Positions 1 to 17,714 of a stretch of 64,000 nt of DNA are shown here, piece by piece. Position 1 is the stretch's first letter. Each line of letters starts with the position of its first letter. This DNA comes from Crambe crambe. Its lineage: Eukaryota; Porifera; Demospongiae; Poecilosclerida; Crambeidae. Location of the stretch: positions 8,253,753 to 8,317,752 of the forward strand of contig OZ004584.1 of NCBI GenBank assembly GCA_963924555.1, given 5' to 3'. The notes beneath the pieces are model-generated. The model had not been told where the DNA came from. It saw only the letters and a program-made list of their open reading frames with translations, and did no database searches. Position numbers and translations under genes: made by a program.

Positions 1-1593
1 TCACGCACTTCTAAAATCCCCCAGCGAGAAATCGGCCCGGATGACGTGTGTCCTATATGTCAGGACGACCTGTTAGGCTCGACCCATAGAATCACTTATT
101 GTCAGTTTAGTTGTGGGAAGAGCGTACATGTGAAATGCATGAAGATATGGGCAGAACATCAAAAGTCAACTGGTGAACTCACTCTTCGTTGTCCTCTTTG
201 CCGGGAAGACTTTGGCTCCATAATGGACTTGACATCAATTAAATCATCTCGTTTGACAGGGTCTGACCAATCGTACCAGCATTTGGGGACGACCTGTTCC
301 CATTGTCACGTGTGTCCAATTGTGGGGAAGTGTTACAAATGCACCACCTGTGCCTGTTATCATCTCTGTCACGACTGCTTCTCCAGCAATCAAGTTCATC
401 TCCTTCACTCCTTTCATTTCCGTCAAGTAAGAGGGTTGTCCCTGCTAATCAAGATTGTAATTAAATTCTCTTGTTATATCATCATAGCACTCCAATCAGC
501 CATGGCGACCTGTGTCGCACCCCTCATCCACCAGATCTGCATCTCCTTCAAGTGGGAGTCCCTCCTCAATCCCATCAAGCATCATAAATGCTCTCCAGGC
601 ACGTTCACTCACGGAAAGCGACTATGAAATCCTCCTCAGCTTGGACACCTCTTCCCCACCACACCCCCATGTAGTGGAGTCCCTCCCACACAGTGAATCC
701 AGGCCCCACCCTCCTCATCCTGAGGGTAGGAGAAGAAGTGTACCTGAGAGAGTGATAGCATCACTGCAGGTAGAGGCTCTTGATGGGACCCACGCTCTCA
801 TCATAACGGGGGCTCGCTGTTCTCTCTGCAATGTGCCTTACACACGTGGTGACTGGGTCAAGAAACTACCATGCAAACACAAGGTCAGCTATTAATTAGT
901 AGGGTGGAACCTCTCAATTGATGGACATTAATTGAGTTGAGGACCAATTGTACTCTGTTAATTTTGTTGATGATCATTAAGATTTTTTCCCTCCTATTAA
1001 TTTTGGTTTCATAAACAAAAAAATGCAGGAACAGACAGGCAGATATTAGCTAAAGAGATCTAAATGTACTTTCAGTGTAAACACTTCTAATAACTCACAA
1101 AAATCAACAATTTAGCAAAACGGTCCTGCCCAGATTTGCCCTCCCCTCCTTACACAAAGTCCTAAAGAAACCCTGTCTTTACAATGGACGAAATGCTTGG
1201 TTCCAACTTGTTTGTCATCGAGTGGTTCCACTGTAAGAGATTAGAAATGATCAATGAATGCATGATCTTTTTTCATTCTTGCAGTTTCATCGTGGTTGTA
1301 TAGATGAGTGGTTACATGCGGGTCACACTTCATGTCCAGTGGATGGTAAAGCTGTGCTACAGACCCACCCTCGTCATCGTGCCAATGGTAATGGTAGACA
1401 TGCCGTCCAACAGGTCAAGGACGGCCCCCCTTCATCGGGACGAAGGCATGTTATAGCACCACTTACCAGAGCAAGACCTGCAGGAGGCTCACATGACCCA
1501 GAGGACGTTGAGTTCACTGTATCAGGTCAAGGAATCAGAGAAGGAGGAGGTGCTACTCTCACTAGTGCAACAAAGGAAAAGAGAAAAAAGTAA
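1..1593 (+). CDS. ZSWIM2: ZSWIM2-like RING/ZZ/RING ubiquitin ligase, 3' part (5' end off window)
   Basis: Model join(1..426, 488..883, 1285..1593); every junction is GT-AG and phase 0, and the frame is open from base 1, so upstream exons lie outside the window. Reading order: a RING finger (CPICQDDLL, then CGKSVHVKC and RCPLCR), a ZZ-type zinc finger (CSHCHVCPIVGKCYKC, then CYHLCHDC), a Ser/Pro-rich linker, and a second RING split by an intron (CSLC, CKHK | FHRGCIDEW, CPVD). RING-ZZ-RING in this order is the signature of ZSWIM2, a testis-enriched E3 ligase in mammals. The N-terminal SWIM finger is not visible, consistent with truncation by the window edge. The last RING ligand position is Asp (CPVD). 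The C-terminal tail is basic and low complexity. The alternative is a related multi-RING ligase; the domain order makes ZSWIM2 the best call. Confidence 0.72.
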
Positions 1594-1860
1594 TTATACG
1601 ATAGGTGGGTAGAAAAGGAGAATATCAGATGTCCCAGACTAATTTAAGAAGAGAACTCCCTATAATCAAACCACTTAGTGATATCCCATTGAGATAGACT
1701 AATTTGAGAGGAGAACTCCCTAGCTATAATTATTTAGTGATGTTCCATTGTACATCCAATTGAGGCTCCCCCTTGTCATATATATAGAACAAAAAGTCAC
1801 ATTAATACCTCAGCCACCAGCTCCAACTCTTCTCAGCTTCAGAGTATCACGATCACAACA

Positions 1861-2392
1861 ATGGACACCATGCCCAATTTACCGCACCCACAAAAAATCA
1901 CCACTGCCATGTCTTCCTCTCTGCTCAACAGTAGCAAGGACATACATGAAACAATCGTACTCAGTGATAAACTCAGCCCTTCTCACACCATACACGATCC
2001 AACTCAAGTTTCCCCACCATGGCCACACTTCATAACTAATGCCCTGAAGGTGTCACACCCCCAAAACCACGCCCTTTCACAGAGTGGGACACGCCTCCCA
2101 GAAAAAGTAGGGAATATGTTTCCAGAAGTGGGGAATACAGGTCCTGCTAAGTTGACTTCAGGAGGGAAGTTGAGGAAAGGGTTGAACCAGGCTACTGAAC
2201 GAGGAGCCAAGTTGAAGAAACACACAAGAGTAAGTGGAACATTACTGTACAACACAGTATCCTTAATAATGATTTTAATTGTAGGGGTCAGAGCTGATTG
2301 ATAAAACCCTCCAGATCTCACAGTTTAAACTATGTCCAGTATCTTACAACCACTCTCTGGTGGCAGCAACCACTCACACACGTACACCATAA
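1861..2392 (+). CDS. Hypothetical two-exon ORF, or 3' exons of the ZSWIM2-like gene
   Basis: Possible join(1861..2229, 2285..2392) with a GTAAGT donor and a TTGTAG acceptor, phase 0, giving about 158 residues ending at TAA. The protein is Ser/Thr/Pro-rich and then strongly basic (GGKLRKGLNQATERGAKLKK), with no domain I recognise. A good acceptor (TTCTCAG) just upstream, near 1838, keeps the same frame open, and the ZSWIM2-like exon has an in-frame phase-0 GTCAAG donor candidate near 1415. These exons may therefore be an alternative C-terminus of the upstream gene. Low confidence that it is coding at all. Confidence 0.3.
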
Positions 2393-2741
2393 ACCCTAAC
2401 ACAGTTCAATACATACACATTACTACACAGTACTGGTGCTCATAAAATCATCATCATAATTGTCATTTGCCCCTTCATTTCATCCTAATTACATTGCCCA
2501 TTATTGACCAAATTAATTATTGTAGTTTTTTTAAAAAAATTTTCATTTTTGAATCATGAATGAATAAATACTGTGAAAATTAAGGGGGATGGTTGAATTG
2601 TCATTCCACAAATAATAATAACAACAATAACAATAACAATAACAACAACAATTATTGAGAACACAACAGCCAACATAAAAATGGTGAGGTATTATGTGAT
2701 GACCTGGTACACACACTCTCTCTCTCTCTCTCTTTCTCTAT
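2393..2741. other. Intergenic AT-rich spacer with simple repeats
   Basis: It contains CA-rich sequence, an A/T-rich stretch, an (AAT)/(AAC)n tract near 2610-2655 and a short (CT)n run at about 2715-2732 next to the stop codon of the downstream minus-strand gene. I see no gene. It probably holds the converging 3' ends of two transcripts. Confidence 0.6.
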
Positions 2742-10887
<8,146 letters not shown>

Positions 10888-11337
10888 TATTACTAGCCAT
10901 CAGAGAGAATAAACACGCCATAATATATTGTGGTCAACCGTAAACCGCCATTGTTTTCGTATGTGCTGTGCTGATACAACTCAGCATAACCTAATGAGTA
11001 ATGAATCTCATTACTCCTCACGCATGCGCAAAAAGTTAGACCTTAATGCTATGCTACTCTTTCATGACATTTTGATATATTGGGACTATAAAAATTCTGC
11101 TGGGGGAGCACTGCAGGATGGAATAATAGGCCCCAAAAGAGCATTTTAGCCCCATACCTAGTTATCATAATTATTGGTCTGTTGCTGAAACACACAATAC
11201 AGTACAGTAGTATGCAAGAAGCAGCAAGATGCCAGCCCATGGGTACCAGCTATGCCAGTTATCCTCCACCCACAAAATCATGAGACTGCATAATACAGAT
11301 GTTTTATTTTAAGAAACGAACTTAAAAATAATGATCT
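10888..11337. other. Intergenic: 5' flank of the pseudokinase gene and 3' flank of RPL27
   Basis: I see no supported gene. It holds the putative promoter of the minus-strand ankyrin/pseudokinase gene. AATAAA-like sequence on the minus strand (TTTTATTT on the plus strand at about 11304) may be the RPL27 polyadenylation signal. Confidence 0.5.
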
Positions 11338-12126
11338 TCAAAAGTTCAATTTCTGAAAAAACCATCTATTCTTTCCAGTTTTGTGTCTAAAAGGAGCAAA
11401 TGTGAATGATTAGTAGCACACATTGGTGGATCCAATCCAGCCTTACCTTTCTTCAAACTTCTTCCTGATCTCAAACCTAGCTCTCTTTCTGCTTTTGGAT
11501 TCTCTCAAAGACTCTTTGTTCACTAGCTGCTTGTCAAGCATAATATCCACTGAATATCTGGAGGGGAAAAAAGTACCCGCATTACACACTACAGCAAGAA
11601 TGTGGCCAGTTTTTCTTTTTCGTGAAGAGCAGTGAATGATAAGATTAAGGTCTGGAACTCCAAATAGAGTACACCATAAGGGTGGAACTCCAAATAGAGC
11701 ACACCATAAGGGTGGAACTCCAAATAGAACACACCATAAGGGTGGAACTCCAAATAGAACACACCATAAGTTGAAACTCTAAATAGAGCACACCATAAGG
11801 AGTTTAGGTTGAAACTCATAATAGGGCACACCATAATGGCAACCACTCCGTTGATCTGCATCTTTAATATCTAACCTTGTTGGCATAAGATGGTTATAGT
11901 TCAAGACTTTAAAGAAAGGCTTCACTCTGGTCCTCTTGGCCACTTTCTTTTTGCTCATCTTCTTGGTGACTTTCAAAGGGTACTTATTGATCCCAGCCAC
12001 CAGAGCATGTCCATAGGGACGGTCATTGCTACCATCATCATGAGTTTTTACTACAACACCTTTCTTGCCTGCATAACGACCACCCAACACCACCACAACT
12101 TTCCCTGCCTTCATTATCTTACCCAT
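11338..12126 (-). CDS. RPL27: 60S ribosomal protein eL27
   Basis: Model complement(join(11338..11386, 11447..11557, 11876..12126)), phases 2 and 2, exactly 136 residues, the same length as animal eL27. The N-terminus [20 protein letters not shown] carries the KOW-type fold of this large-subunit protein. The middle has [18 protein letters not shown] and NYNHLMPTR, and the end reads [14 protein letters not shown], all diagnostic of eL27. It acts in the cytosolic 60S subunit. A 5' non-coding exon is likely: a GTAAGT donor near 12234 and a TTCCATGCAG acceptor just before the ATG frame a 5'UTR intron, typical of ribosomal-protein genes. It is head to head with RAB18. Confidence 0.97.
11652..11835. 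repeat. 30-bp minisatellite in RPL27 intron
   Basis: Units starting GGAACTCCAAATAGA occur at 11654, 11684, 11714 and 11744, with two degenerate copies after them. Because 30 bp is ten codons, the array reads as a repetitive peptide ORF, but it lies inside the intron between RPL27 exons and is not coding. Confidence 0.92.
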
Positions 12127-12234
12127 GGCGCACCTCAGCTCTGCATGGAATAAAGAAAAAAAAAGAATAAAAGTGACATCAAAGATTTATGTAATACGGT
12201 CTTTCTTTAGAAGATCACAAAGGATACACTTACC

Positions 12235-12422
12235 ACGCTGTCTTCTTCCAAAAAGGAGGAGGAGTTTCGCGCATGTGCAAAAATAAATCGGCTCGGAAAA
12301 CGCTGACATCAGCAAATTCAAATCTTGCCAACCCTTTTGTTTATGTTCGAAGACGTCAGTATTGAATGAAATAGCGAGGAAGTTAGAATATTTAAGACCA
12401 AAAACAGACTCCTCTGTCTAGT
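12235..12422. promoter_or_regulatory. Short bidirectional promoter between RPL27 and RAB18
   Basis: Fewer than about 190 bp separate the probable 5' non-coding exon of RPL27 (minus) from the RAB18 start codon (plus). No TATA box is evident. A pyrimidine-rich stretch on the RPL27 side could be a TOP-like start. The two genes probably share regulatory sequence. Confidence 0.5.
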
Positions 12423-13693
12423 ATGGACACGGTGAGCCTGAAACTTCTCATCATAGGCGACAGTGGCACGGGAAAATCGAGGTAATATGCTTATCCAGCT
12501 AATTACAATAGGTTTTTAAAAACGTGACAATTTTTAAAGCTTGCTGCTAAGATTTACAAACGATATCTTCGAAGTAGATGTGTCTGCCACCATTGGTGAG
12601 TCTTAATACCACACTTGCACCACCTGAATGACCTGATTTTTGTCATAAAAGGGGTTGATTTCAAGGTGAAAACTCTGGTGTTGGATGGAAAAAGAGTAAA
12701 ACTCTCAATATGGGTATGTACGTTTACAGGAAACTGCTAACTCTTTATAGATTAATTGTGCAGGATACAGCAGGCCAGGAAAGATTTCGTACACTGACAC
12801 CAAGCTATTACAGAGGAGCACAAGGAGTTATCTTAGGTCGGTTATGAAAGGGTTAAGGGTAATATTAGGTTAGGTTTTACGAGGAGCACAAGGAGTTATC
12901 TTAGGTCGGTTATGAAAGGGTTATGGGTAATATTAGGTTAGGTTTAGTCTTGCAAGCCAGACCCATTTTTATTAATCAAAGTGTGTTGGCATACGATTTC
13001 CTTCCTTCTTTCTTGGAAGCCACACCCACAACTTTTTAGTCTATCTTCCCTCCCTTGATAAGAATCAACTTTGTCTGGCCTTATCATCACAAATGGTGTG
13101 TGATGTAGTATATGATGTTACTTCACGGGAGAGTTTTGAGGGACTGGAAGTATGGTTAAACGAACTCGACACGTACGCCACCAAAAAGGACCTGATAAAG
13201 ATGTTGGTAGCGAACAAGATTGACAAGGTATGATCACCTCATTGATGAGACACACCCATTATTCTATTATGCACAACAGGCGGGCAGTAGAGAGGTCACC
13301 AGATCAGAAGGTCTTCAATTCGCAAGGCGGAATTCAATGCTTTTTATTGAAGCAAGGTGAGCTTTAGTTGGAATTCAGTATTGGGTCTAGAATAACTTAA
13401 CTCTGACACACTTTAATGCACCAGCCTTACTCGAATGCAATCAAGTTGGAATTTAGTAGGAATATATACACTTCTCAGCTGTTTCACAAGTATGAAGGGA
13501 ATTTTGTATCTTCCTTTCTTTATCCAGTGCCAAAACAAGAGATGGTGTCCAAGAAGCTTTTGAAGAACTTGTTCAAAAGGTGCTTCAAACTCCCTCACTT
13601 TATACAGTAGACAGTGCTGCCATCAAAGATGGTTTCAATGTCTCACTCAATCCCGGTAGGGACGAGTCCCAGGAGGGGTGGTGTGGGTGCTGA
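12423..13693 (+). CDS. RAB18: Rab18 small GTPase
   Basis: Model join(12423..12481, 12540..12595, 12652..12713, 12764..12836, 13109..13227, 13280..13356, 13528..13693); all phases close, giving 203 residues (animal Rab18 is about 206). G-motifs visible: P-loop GDSGTGKS, switch I SATIGVDFK, G3 [12 protein letters not shown]4 ANKID, G5 EASAKT. The C-terminus ends WCGC, a CXC double-geranylgeranylation signal. Rab18 acts on ER and lipid-droplet membranes and in ER-Golgi traffic. The N-terminal [12 protein letters not shown] and the [16 protein letters not shown] segment fit Rab18 better than Rab1 or Rab8. Confidence 0.93.
12813..12948. repeat. 68-bp tandem duplication covering a RAB18 exon end and splice donor
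   Basis: GAGGAGCACAAGGAGTTATC starts at 12813 and again at 12881. Each copy carries the last bases of exon 4, the GTCGGT donor and the following intron start. Using the second donor would add 68 nt and shift the frame, so the first copy is used in the model. Confidence 0.93.
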
Positions 13694-14006
13694 GGAGATT
13701 GGAACCTTCTCCTCATGCACATCATGTATACACACACCCTACAGGCAACCCAGGGGTAAAGGGTCACAATTGGGTTGAATGTTATCGTTTTTATTACCCT
13801 GTAATTCTCTTCCTTTGCAATACAATAGCTCCTTAGTTTAATATCTAAATGTGTTGTACGACATACTTCATAATTTGTCGCTAAATCTTTGCAATATAAT
13901 GTTTTTCAATGTATCAGTTGGTTAAGTTGTGGTAATTCACTAGATGCCTAATAGTCAGATACAAGTTTGTTATTCCAATTCCTACACTCAGATGGTGCCA
14001 AACTGT
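13694..14006. other. Convergent 3' spacer between RAB18 and BBS12
   Basis: AT-rich, with no ORF of note. It should hold both 3'UTRs. Confidence 0.6.
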
Positions 14007-16612
14007 TCAACTCCAATTTTTTACTCTCTTGCTGAAAAAAACAGTCTCTAGTAGCTGCAGTGCCCTTTGCCACGCCTCCTTCTTCCCTGCAAGTACGTCC
14101 CACACCTTGTGATCCTCGCATGAAACACGAACAGGTGGTCCCGTCTCCACCATTCTTTCCAACTCACACATAGCCTCAAATACCTCCAGCTCAGGCTTGG
14201 CGTTCAGTACGGTCCTTATAACATACTTTCTCAGACCATTAGCAAACCCTTGATACACAGTCAACCTCCAATTTCCACTTTCTAAGACTCCCTCCTCACT
14301 CATCCAACTGTGAGTGAAGTAAAACGGCAACTTAACATCACCTGATTCAGATCCACTTGTGTTACTAGCTTCTTCTAGCATCTTTATGCAAGCAGCTTCA
14401 GTTTTTCCTCCACCTGGGAGGATTTGGTATGTGGTATGGGAGGTTGAGTGGTTTGGGGTGTTGGTAGTGGCCCAGTGCAAGCGTTGGAGACAGTTATTGA
14501 ACTGGTGTCGTAAGTTGTCAACGCTGGACTCCGACAGGCCACAGAGGAGTGCTGTTGATATGTAATGGTGAGGGGTGTGGTGGGGCGACGAGGGCTGCTG
14601 GGGAAGGGAAGAGGAAGAAGGGTGGGGGAGAAAGGGGAAGGGTAAGGGGGGGGGGGGGTGAAAAGTGAATCTTGTACCTGAAACAGTCTGCAGCAATAAG
14701 TTCTGATGGGGACTTTCCTCCTTGCTGTGTTTGAAGTGGAATAAGTCACCCTTGGTATATCCCAACCTGACTCCAAAACTTCTAAGGACACCTCACCTCC
14801 GAGTCTTTCCTAATTAAAGAATATCAAAGCATTCTTTGACCACATCGAAGGATGTCCTAGTAACATACAGTGGAACATTGGTTGAGGTAGGTAAGGGGAC
14901 GTGTTCCACACATGTCTGCAAGGGCAGTGCGACTCTTGGCAGAAACTCCTTTCAATACTAGAATGTTGGACGAAATGCAGTGGTCCCATAGTGATAGACA
15001 AATGGTCCCGCCCACAATAAGAATGCCAATATCATGCTGTACATATGAACAATAGTAGCAACTATTGTCATTCCCATTGTGAAATTATTTTTACCTTGTT
15101 AAATACAGAGATGGCTTGATTCAACCACTTTGATTTTTTGCTCTCCTCATACAGTTGGTACTGATCATGTGATATCACATGACCTGTTTTTTGCTGGAAT
15201 CCAAGGGGCTTGAAGCCTGGTGTACAATCACTTTCCAGCACCTGAAAACGACAAATTGATTAACACCATGCCCAAATTTTCAAAAAACAACAACAAAAAA
15301 ACAAAACAAAAAAAAAAAAATCTGTACCAGTATCTTGAGCTTTTTTCCAAGCAGTGCATGAGAGACTGAGAGCATATCAGGATGAAGGGCAGTGACCACA
15401 CCCCTCACCACTCTTGACTGTTCTTCAGGCTTTCCAACAATGTAATACGAAAAAGGAGTGTTGGGGGGCAAATCTTGCCGAGTGTGGAGGAGAGGAATGG
15501 GTTCCTGGTCTTGCATGCGTCTAGCTTCCAAGGCTAGGTGCATTGCAGTTGCCTTCCCGTGTGCCAACTTCTCACTGAGAACTGATCACATGATAAACAG
15601 ATTAACAAGGTTTGGACTATTAAAGCACCTGATGGATTTCTCCAGTTGGTAGCGCTGCTTTTTAACCAAAATAATGTCACTTTCTCTAGAAGAATTAAGA
15701 GCTGCTTCATTCGTATGGAGGTTTGCTGTTTCTATATTATTTGCGTCTTCAGTCCCTTTAAAATGTCTGCTGAAAGTCAGTACTTTCCGCTGTCTTGTGG
15801 AAAACGCACTAAGAGAATGACTTTGTGAAAGTCCTTTTACTGCCGTACTGTTCCCAGTGCGAAGAGGATGGCTTGACCTTTCACTTTCAGACGTCTTTTG
15901 TCCATTAATTGAGCGAATTGGAGGAAGTGGTTTCATTAGTAGAGACTTGAAAAGTTTAATACATTTATTGAGTGCTTCTCTGAAAATGGCAAATATGACA
16001 GGAAGGGGGATACCCTGCAATTAAGATGGGAATAATCACATCATCTGATAGATGCAGCTTGGGATACAAACTTGGTGAAGGAGAGAGAGAATTTCTGGTG
16101 CCCAGTATCCAGTGAGACAGATAAGAGTGGTCACCCCACAACCCACCCTCTCTTGTTGCTCTAGGCAACAGTCATAGAGGAGGCGTAGGATGGGGGTCTG
16201 ATGGGAACCATTGCCACTGGAAGGGGGCGGGTGAGCAGCCATCAGGGCATCGAGAACTTGTTTTGTGTCTCCAAGGATACCAGCATCATCGTCAGAAGAA
16301 ATGTAGCATTTCAAGCTAGGGGAGTGGAGTTAAAATCCTTTACCTCAAAGTAAGGGATGTATATGTAGCTCTTATTTGCTTTGAAAAAATATGGTACTTT
16401 AGGATAAAGTATACCATGATGATCATTTCTTATCCCAAGGGGGAGAATATGTTACTGAGTTAACACACCTCTTGTTTGGACCAAGCATGGTTTGTACTGA
16501 AGAACCTGTTAGTTGAAGACAGATCATGATGAATGATGCTCAAAGAGAAGATCTGATACTTACACACAGATTGTAGCACCAAGCAAGAATTACTAAACAC
16601 CTCAGGATCCAT
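14007..16612 (-). CDS. BBS12: BBS12, chaperonin-like Bardet-Biedl protein, 9 exons
   Basis: Model complement(join(14007..14597, 14678..14809, 14869..15036, 15095..15241, 15328..15574, 15629..16014, 16072..16315, 16469..16505, 16564..16612)); every junction is GT-AG with matching phase, giving 666 residues (human BBS12 is about 710). Group II chaperonin-type landmarks include an N-terminal LGPNKSLK, the ALLCGLSESSVDNLRHQFNN segment (the RG-type motif region) followed by LPGGGKTEA, and a C-terminal VWDVLAGKKEAWQRALQLLE that parallels the human KIEAWRRALDL end. The internal GIPLPVIFAIFREALNKC matches the human LGVPISIIVSVMSEGLNFC region. In animals BBS12, with BBS6 and BBS10, helps assemble the BBSome for ciliary transport. 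The large insertions and degenerate ATP motifs are normal for the family. It is head to head with the DUF1349 gene. Confidence 0.82.
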
Positions 16613-16715
16613 AATCAGCTCCTGCCACGTGGATTGGCGCCAAAATGGGCGTAGCTAGTACCAGCCACACCCTTTTTAGCATGCAACATTGCAAGCTGAG
16701 TAAGGGCTGAGAAAA
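16613..16715. promoter_or_regulatory. Bidirectional promoter, BBS12 / DUF1349 gene
   Basis: Only 103 bp separate the two divergent start codons. There is no clear TATA box. Transcription start sites must overlap or lie very close. Confidence 0.5.
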
Positions 16716-17399
16716 ATGGCTGAAGAAAAACCATCAAAGAGGACGAAGATGGCGCTCTCTGAGAGTTTTGACTTTACCAACATGAAGACACTGGACTCCA
16801 CCGGCTTAGAATGGAAGAATGAACCAGAGAGCTTCTCTTTAGACGCAGAAGCTGGTCTCCGAATGATCCCAAAGCCTAAAACAGACTTTTGGCGGAGGAC
16901 TTATCAGGATCCTCCTGCTGATAGAGCTTCAGGACACGCCCTTCTTTATGAGGTCCCTGTGGGGGTGCAAGAATGCACAGCCCAGACTGTCTTCACCTTA
17001 AAGCATCAGACGCAGTATGATCAGGCCGGGGTAATGGTATTCATAGATGATCATCACTGGCTTAAGGCAGGGATCGAACTGGAAGGTGGAGTTCCATGCA
17101 TGAGTTGTGTCGTTACTAATGGAGAAAGCGATTGGGGTTATCTGGTTTGGCCCACTGCTGAAGATATCACCATTCGTGTCACCATTCGTCGCTACCCGAG
17201 TGCAGTGTGTGAGTGTAAGGTGGAGTATATGGATGAGAAAGGAGTGTGGTGTTTCCTCCGGGAGAGTCCCATTAGTCTTCCTGGTGAGGGCGGTGAGATC
17301 AAGGTGGGTGTGACCTGTTGTGCCCCAAAGAAGGAGAAGGAGGGGTCAGATGCAGGAATGGAAGCCATCTTCAAGTCACTAGTGATCCAGGGAGAATAA
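16716..17399 (+). CDS. DUF1349 / REE1-like concanavalin-fold protein, intronless
   Basis: A single open reading frame of 227 residues. It shows the DUF1349 pattern of a two-sheet lectin-like fold: FWRRTYQDPPADRASGHALL, then a Q-rich strand (TVFTLKHQTQYDQAGVMVFI), DHHWLKAGIELEGGVPCMS, and VTNGESDW. The family is widespread in bacteria and fungi (yeast REE1, linked to enolase regulation) and occurs patchily in animals. The biochemical role is unknown. No signal peptide is seen, so it is probably cytosolic. The lack of introns in a gene-dense intron-rich region could reflect retroposition or old transfer. A broken partial copy lies at 27.5 kb. Confidence 0.8.
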   Translation: MAEEKPSKRTKMALSESFDFTNMKTLDSTGLEWKNEPESFSLDAEAGLRMIPKPKTDFWRRTYQDPPADRASGHALLYEVPVGVQECTAQTVFTLKHQTQYDQAGVMVFIDDHHWLKAGIELEGGVPCMSCVVTNGESDWGYLVWPTAEDITIRVTIRRYPSAVCECKVEYMDEKGVWCFLRESPISLPGEGGEIKVGVTCCAPKKEKEGSDAGMEAIFKSLVIQGE

Positions 17400-17714
17400 T
17401 CTTTATAGCTTGCAACACGAAACTTATGCTAGAAGAAAAATTCTTATCAAATTAATGCAATGTGGGGTAATTAATTCAATGATCACTTGCAACTCAAACT
17501 TGTACTGTTCTAGAAGATTATTATAAAATTATACAATAAATATGCATGGTGATGACACAGTATAATGATTTTGTACAAAAGTAAATAAAGATAATTGCAT
17601 TACAATAATGGGGGAGGGTATCAAAATACTGAAAGAGGAGCATGGTTTAACAATACTGCATGGTAGCTAAATGTGTTGGAAGGAGGTATAGCTAGAGATT
17701 ACGGGCTTGGACTA
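17400..17714. other. Convergent spacer, DUF1349 gene / gene A
   Basis: No gene. Part of this sequence (TTGCAACTCAAACTTGTACTGTTCTAGAAGATT region) is duplicated downstream of the broken DUF1349 copy at about 27730, which defines the downstream edge of the tandem duplication. Confidence 0.6.

Noticed and set aside
11589-11861. Repetitive ORF with [10 protein letters not shown]-type repeats
   Set aside because: It lies in the RPL27 intron and arises because the minisatellite unit is 30 bp (ten codons).
16716-17399. Bacterial contamination because of the intronless DUF1349 gene
   Set aside because: It is flanked within 110-320 bp by intron-containing animal genes and has a duplicated fragment in the same array, so it is part of this genome.
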